A stretch of 64,000 nt of DNA, from positions 1 through 64,000 of the forward strand of contig JAICXB010000016.1 in NCBI GenBank assembly GCA_025980765.1, given 5' to 3'. Shown here piece after piece: positions 25,533-33,194 of this stretch. Position 1 is the stretch's first letter. Each line of letters begins with the position of its first letter. Source of the DNA: Terriglobales bacterium. Lineage in GTDB: Bacteria; Acidobacteriota; Terriglobia; Terriglobales; Acidobacteriaceae. The notes under the pieces were generated by a model, which worked only from the letters and a program-made list of their open reading frames with translations, made no database searches and had not been told where the DNA came from. The translations under genes and the position numbers were made by a program.

Positions 25533-26183
25533 ATGTCGCCCAAGGTTCCACCCATATCGGCTGTGGATTTCCTGCCATCGCGAAGAACTCTGCCTGCCTT
25601 AAGGGAAGCGGCGCGCAATTGCAGAGGATGCGACTTATGGAAACGCGGCACCCAGACAGTGTTCGGCGAGGGGAGAGCCGGGGCTGAGGTCATGTTGGTC
25701 GGCGAACAGCCCGGCGACCAGGAAGATTTACAAGGGCGTCCATTCGTCGGACCCGCAGGACGCATTCTCGACAAAGCTCTCGAAGCCGCCGCCATCGAGC
25801 GCGATGACGTGTATGTCACCAACGCCGTTAAGCATTTCAAGTGGGAGCCGCGCGGGAAACGGCGCATCCACAAGAAGCCGAGTGGAATGCAGATCGCCGC
25901 CTGTCGCCCATGGTTCGACGAGGAAGTGAAGGCGGTTGCTCCGAAAGTGATCGTCTGTTTGGGTGCGACAGCGGCACAGGCATTACTGGGGCGAGATTTC
26001 AGAGTGACGCGTGACCGTGGCAAGGTACTCACACAGGGAGCAATCCCCATCATTGCCACTGTCCACCCATCTTCCATTCTGCGAGCCCCAGACGATGAAA
26101 GTCGCCACGCGGAGATGGCCCACTTCATTGCCGATTTGAAAGTGGTCGCGGCGCAGATCGCTCAACAGAAGAGGGCAGCCTAG
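25533..26183 (+). CDS. udgX: UdgX-type uracil-DNA-binding glycosylase
   Basis: A 216-residue protein of the family 4/5-like uracil-DNA glycosylases. Cys residues for the [4Fe-4S] cluster are in RNCRGCDLW and in AACRPWF. Motif A is GEQPGDQEDLQGRPFVGPAG, motif B is VHPSSILRA. The loop KRRIHKKPSG is the UdgX signature; in the mycobacterial enzyme its His forms a covalent bond to the uracil-derived abasic site. The protein should therefore mark or seize uracil in DNA and not only excise it. ATG 25533 is chosen because GGAGG lies seven bases before it. The longer frame from 25431 has no such site. Confidence 0.93.
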   Translation: MSPKVPPISAVDFLPSRRTLPALREAARNCRGCDLWKRGTQTVFGEGRAGAEVMLVGEQPGDQEDLQGRPFVGPAGRILDKALEAAAIERDDVYVTNAVKHFKWEPRGKRRIHKKPSGMQIAACRPWFDEEVKAVAPKVIVCLGATAAQALLGRDFRVTRDRGKVLTQGAIPIIATVHPSSILRAPDDESRHAEMAHFIADLKVVAAQIAQQKRAA

Positions 26184-26214
26184 GTAGTCGCGACCGGGCG
26201 CTCACAATCGAACA

Positions 26215-26308
26215 GCGTTTCGAGTTTCGAGTTTCGAATTTCGAATTCGGCAAGAGCCAGTCATCATAATGCCGGGGCAACACTCGAAACCTGAAACTTG
26301 AAACTCGC
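26215..26308. repeat. Word-built inverted repeat (tttcgag)
   Basis: The left arm is a run of gtttcgagtttcgaatttcga units. The right arm carries ctcgaaacctgaaacttgaaactcgc. It lies between the convergent udgX and YeiH-type genes. Confidence 0.6.
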
Positions 26309-26319
26309 TTTACAGGTTT

Positions 26320-27246
26320 TCACCCGATCAATCCCGAGCGGACCAGCCACATCGAAGCCACGGCGACCGTCGCCCACAGCACGATTCCCTGCGCCAGGGG
26401 ACGCACTCCGACATTTTTCACCGCATCGCGCGAGAGCGCACTGCCGATGAGAAAAAGCGTGACTGCCAGTCCGATCTTCGCCGCCACCAGCAATCCGTCA
26501 AACATCGGCTTGGCTGCGACTGGTGAATAGCTGCGGACGACTGCTGCCAAGACGAAAAAAGCGATGAACCAGGGAATCGGGATATTGGTTTTGCGCTGAT
26601 TGAATAGCGCGGTCGCGAATGCGACGGGTATGATCCACAGCGCGCGCGTGAGCTTGACCGTGGTCGCAATTGCCAGCGCCAGGCTGCCATACTTGGCCGC
26701 GGCACCGACGACCGAGCTGGTGTCATGAATCGCCAGCGCCGCCCAAAGCCCAAACTGCTTTTGTGTGAGTGCGAAAGCGTGTCCAATGGCCGGAAAGATG
26801 AACAGGGCCACGGCATTGAGGATGAATATCGTCCCCAACGACACCGCCATATCGTCTTCATTGGCGTCAAGCACCGGACCGACGGCGGCAATGGCGCTGC
26901 CGCCACAGATCGCTGTGCCCACTGAAATCAGCACCGCCGGCGTTTGCCGCACAGCGAAAATCCTGCCCAACAGCAGTCCGCAGACCACCGCAAAGGTGAT
27001 TCCGATCACGGTATAGAGAAATCCGGAGCGTCCGGCGCGGAGTACCTCTCCGAGATTCATTCCGAATCCCAGCCCCACCACCGAAAGCTGCAGCAAAATC
27101 TTCGACCAGCGCTGAGTAAATTGGGGAAACGGATTTCCCAGCGCCAGCGCCAATGCCAGGCCGAGCGCCAGTGCGATGGGAGGCGAAGAGAGGACACCTG
27201 CAACAACAATGCCGCAGATGAACAGAGCTTTCGTGAGTTGCTGCAA
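26320..27246 (-). CDS. YeiH family putative sulfate/anion exporter (UPF0324)
   Basis: A 308-residue membrane protein with about ten helices. It shows the family motifs LLQLSVVGLGFGMNLGEVL, GTAICGGSAIAAVGPVLDA and AIHDTSSVVGAAAKYG. The family (Cons_hypoth698) is predicted to move inorganic anions, but transport is unproven for most members. The only usable upstream start is TTG 27246; no good ribosome-binding site is seen. It is convergent with udgX. Confidence 0.87.
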   Translation of the reverse strand: MQQLTKALFICGIVVAGVLSSPPIALALGLALALALGNPFPQFTQRWSKILLQLSVVGLGFGMNLGEVLRAGRSGFLYTVIGITFAVVCGLLLGRIFAVRQTPAVLISVGTAICGGSAIAAVGPVLDANEDDMAVSLGTIFILNAVALFIFPAIGHAFALTQKQFGLWAALAIHDTSSVVGAAAKYGSLALAIATTVKLTRALWIIPVAFATALFNQRKTNIPIPWFIAFFVLAAVVRSYSPVAAKPMFDGLLVAAKIGLAVTLFLIGSALSRDAVKNVGVRPLAQGIVLWATVAVASMWLVRSGLIG

Positions 27247-27302
27247 TTAGCAGAATAGCAGTTCAATGGGACGAACAGCTGAACGCCCCAGAACAATCCC
27301 CA

Positions 27303-27431
27303 TTTCCTGAGAACAGGGAACAAATACAGGTATTTTGTGTTGGCAGGCTCCCAATCGCGAGATTCTGCCCAAAAAACGCAAATTTTGCCAAGAGCTGAGG
27401 AAACGAACAGGAAAAGAACAGGAAAGCTGTG
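27303..27431. repeat. 129-bp dispersed repeat, copy A
   Basis: It shares ttcctgagaacagggaa at its left end and gagctgaggaaacgaacagg plus gaacaggaaagctgtg at its right end with the equal-length element at 62421-62549. The middles differ more, but both keep a tgcccaaaa...cg...ttt block. It lies in a ~400-base gap where no certain gene is seen; more acagggaa words continue to about 27520. Confidence 0.7.
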
Positions 27432-27646
27432 GAAAACCGCTTTGCACCCGCATCAATACTGGATGACATTCCATTTTTGAAAAGGATGCAGAAAAATAAC
27501 AGGGAAGGAGCAGGGAATGGAGTGACCCTCGAAAATGAGACATGAAATGGACGTATCGCCGCCATTCGCGTCATTACGACGATCTTGTTCGCCGGCACGA
27601 TGCGCAAATGTTTCCGTCTTGCCGGGGAAACGGAGCACACGAGAAT

Positions 27647-27913
27647 ATGAAACAGGGAACACGATCTTCCTCTGAAGTCGCCAATACGCTCTTTACCTCA
27701 CGACTAGAGGAAGAGAAACGTTCACAAAGATCGCGCAGATTCGCGCAGCAGCACCAGGAAGAGCTCTGTGCCTCGTTGACGCGGGATGAACGTGAAAACC
27801 TGGCGACCTACTACAGAAAATTGCAAACCAGCAAGGCCTCACCCCGGGCGTGCACCCTGGTTATCGCCGTCTACGGCCTAAGCCCTGAGGGCGCACTTCG
27901 CGGAAACAGATAG
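27647..27913 (+). CDS. Small hypothetical protein, doubtful
   Basis: An 88-residue frame starting at ATG 27647, rich in charged residues (RLEEEKRSQRSRRFAQQHQ then LTRDERENLATYYRKLQ) and with helix-forming potential. It runs 43 bases into the 3' end of the large surface-protein gene on the other strand. It has no known domain; it may be a real short protein or chance. Confidence 0.25.
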   Translation: MKQGTRSSSEVANTLFTSRLEEEKRSQRSRRFAQQHQEELCASLTRDERENLATYYRKLQTSKASPRACTLVIAVYGLSPEGALRGNR

Positions 27914-30900
27914 CTGCCGCGTTCGGAGGCCGGCTTGTCTTCCTCCACGGGAATGCGATGGGCGTTGGCGTAGGCGTCGTGGCGAATGCCGGTCACCTGC
28001 CATGACACCTTCACGTTTGGCTTGTCGGTCTTGATGGCGAAGCGGTTGTCCTTCATCTCCGCGGCGACGATGGCCTGCGCGAACTGTCCGATCACCGTAA
28101 GCTGGTAGCGGAAGTCGCGGTTCAGCGCCTCGAACCATGCTGGCATGGTGACCACGGCTTCGCCGCGCTCGTCAGTCATGACGTTGCCGTTGTAAACGTT
28201 CATCATGTCCGGCGACTCGACGAAGGAATGCGACAGCGTTTTGTTGGCTGGATCGATGGGATCGTCGATCTTGAAAGAGCCTGCGGCCTTGGTAAGTGTT
28301 CCGGGAATGCTGACCGTATCGGTTGGCCGGCCGATCACGACGGTGTTGCTGGCGTTGACAATGGCGCCGCCGCCGATTGCCGTTGCGTAAGTGAAATCCT
28401 GCTGAGTCGCAGTGGCATTGGCGCCGATGAAGGTATTAAAGGTTCCGGGGATTCCCGGTTGTTGGGTCAGCACTCCGCCCCCGCTGCCGGAGCCGATCGA
28501 GGTGTTGTTGGAACCGGTGGAATCAAAGCCTCCGGCATCATTCCCAATAAAGGTATTGCGATCTCCGGCTGTGTGGAGGGTCCCGGCATTCAGCCCCACG
28601 AAAGTGTTGTCGCCGCCGTGCATGTTTGCCTTGCCCGCCTGGTAACCCAGGAATGTGTTGCCTGACCCGTCAGTATTGCTTTGCCCGGTGAAATTCCCGA
28701 AGAACGCATTGCAACACTCGGTGGTATTGGTTCCCGATGATGTTCCGGCAAAGACGTTCTCGATATTGTCGCCGGAGGGATTTGCGTTGGATCCGGTGCC
28801 CTTGCCGATAAATAGATTGTCCTGTCCGGGAGCGCTGAGGACGCGCCCGCCGCTGAGGTTGTATTGTGTCTGCGCGTTGAAAATGCCGGCGGTACCGGTG
28901 CCGTCGATGTTGAAATTCGCGCCGGTCTGCAAGAAGGTTTGATTCAGGATTCCGCCCCCACCACTTGTGGCCGCTACGGAGATGGACAAAGTGTTTCCCG
29001 AAGGCGTGATGGTGACGTTCGAAGTGCCCGCGGCCAGAACTACGTCATTGTTCAGCCCATTCAGGCTCGTCACCACCGGTCCGGCGGCCCCAGTCGCTGC
29101 CGTGGTCTGAATGCTGCCATCGGGAAACTTCACTCCGCCGTTGGTGCTTTCTACCATTCCGGCAACCGTCAAGCGAGAGCCCGGGGTCGACGTGCCAATG
29201 CCGACATTGACATTCTTTCCCAGAACGAGCGTGTCGCTTTGCCCCACAATGGCCCCCGCGCCGATGGCCGTGGCATTAGTCAGACCGACAGCGGCGACGT
29301 TTGCGTTCGCTCCAATGAGAGTATTGTTGCTGCCGCTGTCGTTAGACAGCCCCGTGTTTCTCCCAAAAAAGGAATTGTTGTCCCCATGATTGAGCGGGCC
29401 GGAGAACGCACCGAAAAAGGAATTCCCGCCGTCCGCGCTGGTTGCGCCCTGCCCGGCGTGATAGCCAACGAAGGAGTTCTGGTCGCCGGGTGCGTTCGAG
29501 TTGGTTCCGGCACTGAAACCGATATAAGTATTTGAACTGCCAGTTGGGCCAACGCCGGCATTGGGTCCCACGCGGAGATTGCCGCCAGTATCGTTGAGGA
29601 TGGAAGTATCGCCGCCGGCCTCGCGATAGTCGCCGGCAGCCACAAAGGTTGTGCCAAACAGGCGACTCGCCGTGCCAGTTCCGTCAATGTTGAAGTTCGC
29701 TGCCGCCTGCTGAGTAGTTTGATTCAGAATGGCATTGGCCGCGCCGGTCGCGGCGATGGTCAGCGTGTTGCCCGTGGGCGTAATGGCAATGTTGGCTCCG
29801 GCCGCAAGGAGTACGTTGTCGGCCAGTCCATTGACAGTCCGCACCACCTGCCCAGCGGCAATCTTCTGGCCAGTGACGGCGCCGTCGGCTAGCAATGCTG
29901 TCCCGATTCCGCCGTTCGCGACCGAGACGGTGACGTTCCCGGTAGTGCCGCCGCCCGCGAGGCCCGCGCCGGCGGTGATCCCGGTAAAGCTTGCGGCCTT
30001 GGTCTGAATCGAGCCATCGGGGAACTTCACCCCGCCGGAGGGCGAGTTGGTTTCGATCAATCCGGCAACCGTAAGCTTGGAAGTGGGAGTGCTGGTACCA
30101 ATCCCCACCAGAGTGTCCGCCGTCGCGCCGTTCACGCCGTTAATGCTGCCGAGCACGATGGTGTTGCTGGCACTGGCCAAGGCGTGCGCGCCGATGGCGG
30201 TGGCGTTAGTCAGGCCGTCGGCGGCGACATCGGCGCTGCTTCCCAAAAGAGTATTGGCGGCTCCCGCCTGGTTCGTTTTTCCCGCCTGAAATCCAACGAA
30301 GGTGTTTTCCGCCCCGGTTGCATTGGCTGTTCCCGCAAAGGAACCGAAGAATGCATTGTGATTGGCATTGTTTCGATGGCCGGACCCAAATCCGAAAAAG
30401 GCATTATCGTCGCCCCCGGTGGCAGCATCGCCAGCTTCACTGCCGAACATCGAATTATGCTGTCCGGTTGCACCCGCTCCGGCGACATAGCCGAAATATG
30501 CGTTATGGTCCCCTTGTTCGGAGAAGCCGGCGCTTCGTCCAAAAAATGAATTGAAGCTGCCACCAGTTGCGTTGCGGCCCGCCCAGGTGCCGAAATAGGA
30601 ATTTGCGTCTTCGCTGGTGTTGCTCAGGCCGGTTTCAAAACCGACAAAAGTGTCCAAGGTGCCAATAGTCGTGTCACCGCCGGCGCTGATTCCGAGAAAC
30701 GTGTTTTGAAAAGCTCCCTTGAAACCAGAAATCTTGCTGGGAGCGCTGGCAGCGCCGGCTCCTGGGCCTATATACAGGTTTTCCGCATTGACCGCGTTCT
30801 CGAAGCCGATGACCCTGTTGCCGCCGAGGTTGAACTGGGTGTTTGCGTTTAGAACATTTGCCGAGAAAGTATTCACACTCAGCGCGCCCGGAACTTGAAC

Positions 30901-33000
30901 GGTGTCCGCGCCACTGCTACGACCGAGGACGATGGTGTTGCTGCTGCTGACCACGGCACCCGCGCCGATGGCGGTGGCAAAGGTCAGGTTGTTGGAAGCG
31001 ACATCGGCGAACGATCCCAGCGCGGTATTGTCGCTGCCAGTGGTGTTATTCAGGCCGGCGTCGATCCCAAAAAAGGAATTGCGCGCTCCAACCGTAGTGA
31101 GCCCCCCGGCGCCGCCGCCGAAGAAATTGTTATTTGCTCCAGTGGTGTTCGAAAGGCCGGCGTCCGCTCCGAAGAATGCATTCGCGCTTCCGCTGGTAGT
31201 GCCGGCCCCGGCGAGGCTGCCAAAGAAAGAATTGAAGGTGCCAAGGTTAACGACTCCGGCATGATAGCCGAACATCGAGTTATCCGACGCGGCATCGTTG
31301 ATGAATCCGGCGCCTGAGCCGAACGAAGAATTCCTGCTTCCGGTGGTGTTTTTCTGGCCGGCCGTATCTCCAAAAAAGGAGTTGGCAGTCCCGCTGGTAT
31401 TTTCGGTTCCCGCCAGGGTGCCAAAAAAAGAGTTGAAGGAAGACGAGTTCTTCAGGCCGGCGCTGATTCCCAGGAACGTGTTCTGAAAACCGGCCGTGCT
31501 CAGGATATGCGCGCCGCCCAAATTGAATTGAGTAGCGGCGTTCAGCACGTTCGCCGAAAAAGTATTCACGCTCAGCGCGCCGGGGACTTGCACCGTGTCC
31601 TGGCCTGCGCTGCGGCCGAGAATAATAGTGTTGCTGGCGGTTGCGGTTGCGTCGGCACCGATGGCGGTTGCGTGATCCAGCGCTTCGGAGGCCAGGCTGG
31701 CATTCGCGCCAAGCAGAGTATTGCTGCTGCCCATGTTCTTTAGGGTTTGATTTGCCAGGGAGAAGCCGGTGTTTGAACCGATAAAGGTGTTGGTGTTTGC
31801 TGTCTGCCCAAATCCCCCCGCATTGACCCCCAGAAACGTATTTCCACTGCCGGTTGTCAGGTTCACTCCTGTGAATCCGCCAAAGAATGCATTCAAAGTT
31901 CCGGAAGTGCTGCTAAGACCGGCATCGACGCCGAAAAAGTCATTGAAATTGCCGGTGCTATTGTTAAAGCCCGCATTGGTACCCATGAAGGTGTTTCTGA
32001 GTCCGGTACTGTTGCTCGATCCGGCAGAATTGCCGATGAAGGTATTCTGTCTTCCCTCCCCGTCGGGGAAGAGGGTTTCATTCTGCCCCGCTGCGCGGCC
32101 GACAAAGGTACTGCCGGTGGAGGTGGTACCCGCTTGCGTCGCGAAGCGCTGACCACCCAGGTTGAACTGGGTAGTCGCATTCACGATGTTCAATGAAAGC
32201 GTGTTCGCGGTGAGCGTGCCGCCGATGGTGCCGTTGCCGCTGATGTTGAAGTTCGAGAGCGGTTGCTGCACGGTGGTGTTCTGAATGTAGTTGGGACTGC
32301 CCGCGGCTACGGGATCGGACTTAAGCGCGAAGTTGCCCGCCGGCACTCCGCCGAGTTGCGTGGCGTTGGCAGCGGTGGCCGCATTGGTGGCGTTGTCCGC
32401 CGTCGCGGCGTGGTTGAGCACGATCTCCAGTTGCGGTTGATGGCTGGTGGTCTGGCTCTCCTTGCTGTCAAAGACCACATCCGGTCCGCCCGCAGCAGCA
32501 AACAGAACCAATCCATTGTTGGATCCCGCATTATCGATCCAGCCCTGCACCACGCTAGTTACATCGAGCGTGATCCACTGGTTCTGCACCGCCGGGGCGA
32601 TGCTAACCGAACCAATGAGAGAGCCGATGCTGGGGGCGGTAGCATCGGTGATCGCCGCTTCTGACCAGGCGCTGGTCACACCGGCTACGCCCAGCGGGCC
32701 GGATGTGTTTACTGCATTAACAAACAGCTTCAGCGTGGCCTTGCCCACGTGAGCGCCCACCGTGCCCGGCGGCAGATTTTCCGGCAGCGAAAACTTGAGG
32801 AAGACGCGATCGCTGCCTCCAATTACCTCCAGCGCCGGCGCAGTCGCGAAATTCCTCGAGGACTTTTTCGCTGAGGTCTCGGCGTCATCGGTCAACCGGC
32901 CCTGCTGCGCGCTTGCCGGAAAAGGCGCGAAGGCGATCATCCCCAACAGGAAAAAAGCAAAACGAGAACGAAGTTGACGCGAATAATATCGGCTGCGCAC
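27871..33000 (-). CDS. Giant exported NTFFG-repeat surface protein with DNRLRE domain
   Basis: A ~1709-residue secreted protein. A signal peptide ending PASA/QQ (residues ~1-33) is followed by a DNRLRE-like domain (to ~200: VFLKFSLPENLPPGTVG, WITLDVTSVVQGWID). Then come dozens of short units of the type N(T/S)FFGxxAGxxNTTGxx, broken by repeated linkers GADTVQVPGALSVNTFSANV and TVAG...GGVKFPDGSIQT. The C-terminal ~130 residues are a distinct domain (LSHSFVESPDMMNVYNGNV, FEALNRDFRYQLTVIG). The units resemble YadA-head/tail-fibre beta-solenoid repeats, suggesting an adhesin or fibre. The GTG at 33000 has AAGGAG six bases upstream and is preferred to TTG 33021. No outer-membrane anchor was recognised. 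Confidence 0.88.
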   Translation of the reverse strand: MRSRYYSRQLRSRFAFFLLGMIAFAPFPASAQQGRLTDDAETSAKKSSRNFATAPALEVIGGSDRVFLKFSLPENLPPGTVGAHVGKATLKLFVNAVNTSGPLGVAGVTSAWSEAAITDATAPSIGSLIGSVSIAPAVQNQWITLDVTSVVQGWIDNAGSNNGLVLFAAAGGPDVVFDSKESQTTSHQPQLEIVLNHAATADNATNAATAANATQLGGVPAGNFALKSDPVAAGSPNYIQNTTVQQPLSNFNISGNGTIGGTLTANTLSLNIVNATTQFNLGGQRFATQAGTTSTGSTFVGRAAGQNETLFPDGEGRQNTFIGNSAGSSNSTGLRNTFMGTNAGFNNSTGNFNDFFGVDAGLSSTSGTLNAFFGGFTGVNLTTGSGNTFLGVNAGGFGQTANTNTFIGSNTGFSLANQTLKNMGSSNTLLGANASLASEALDHATAIGADATATASNTIILGRSAGQDTVQVPGALSVNTFSANVLNAATQFNLGGAHILSTAGFQNTFLGISAGLKNSSSFNSFFGTLAGTENTSGTANSFFGDTAGQKNTTGSRNSSFGSGAGFINDAASDNSMFGYHAGVVNLGTFNSFFGSLAGAGTTSGSANAFFGADAGLSNTTGANNNFFGGGAGGLTTVGARNSFFGIDAGLNNTTGSDNTALGSFADVASNNLTFATAIGAGAVVSSSNTIVLGRSSGADTVQVPGALSVNTFSANVLNANTQFNLGGNRVIGFENAVNAENLYIGPGAGAASAPSKISGFKGAFQNTFLGISAGGDTTIGTLDTFVGFETGLSNTSEDANSYFGTWAGRNATGGSFNSFFGRSAGFSEQGDHNAYFGYVAGAGATGQHNSMFGSEAGDAATGGDDNAFFGFGSGHRNNANHNAFFGSFAGTANATGAENTFVGFQAGKTNQAGAANTLLGSSADVAADGLTNATAIGAHALASASNTIVLGSINGVNGATADTLVGIGTSTPTSKLTVAGLIETNSPSGGVKFPDGSIQTKAASFTGITAGAGLAGGGTTGNVTVSVANGGIGTALLADGAVTGQKIAAGQVVRTVNGLADNVLLAAGANIAITPTGNTLTIAATGAANAILNQTTQQAAANFNIDGTGTASRLFGTTFVAAGDYREAGGDTSILNDTGGNLRVGPNAGVGPTGSSNTYIGFSAGTNSNAPGDQNSFVGYHAGQGATSADGGNSFFGAFSGPLNHGDNNSFFGRNTGLSNDSGSNNTLIGANANVAAVGLTNATAIGAGAIVGQSDTLVLGKNVNVGIGTSTPGSRLTVAGMVESTNGGVKFPDGSIQTTAATGAAGPVVTSLNGLNNDVVLAAGTSNVTITPSGNTLSISVAATSGGGGILNQTFLQTGANFNIDGTGTAGIFNAQTQYNLSGGRVLSAPGQDNLFIGKGTGSNANPSGDNIENVFAGTSSGTNTTECCNAFFGNFTGQSNTDGSGNTFLGYQAGKANMHGGDNTFVGLNAGTLHTAGDRNTFIGNDAGGFDSTGSNNTSIGSGSGGGVLTQQPGIPGTFNTFIGANATATQQDFTYATAIGGGAIVNASNTVVIGRPTDTVSIPGTLTKAAGSFKIDDPIDPANKTLSHSFVESPDMMNVYNGNVMTDERGEAVVTMPAWFEALNRDFRYQLTVIGQFAQAIVAAEMKDNRFAIKTDKPNVKVSWQVTGIRHDAYANAHRIPVEEDKPASERGSYLFPRSAPSGLRP

Positions 33001-33098
33001 GGCGAACTCCTTGTCGAGCAAAATGTCGTTGGGTACGGGGGACGGGGCCGAAAACTATAGATCTATTTCTTCTGCCGTAATAACTTCACGAGGCCTCC

Positions 33099-33177
33099 AG
33101 GAGCGCGGCGGCCCTCCGCCGGATGTTTGCTTTGTTCCCAAGAAAATCAAAATCCGGCCGGGGGCGGCCGCGCTCCT
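33099..33177. repeat. GC-rich inverted repeat before the surface-protein gene
   Basis: aggagcgcggcggccctccg and its near reverse complement (cggccgggggcggccgcgctcct) form two 25-base arms around a ~29-base loop. It lies between the 820-residue protein and the giant protein, both on the minus strand, and could be a terminator or a REP-type element. Confidence 0.6.
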
Positions 33178-33194
33178 ATTGCTTCTCTGCTCAC

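Noticed and set aside
27871-33000. CRISPR-like regular repeats in the DNA
   Set aside because: The periodic DNA similarity encodes degenerate protein repeats in one continuous frame; spacing and sequence vary as in coding repeats.
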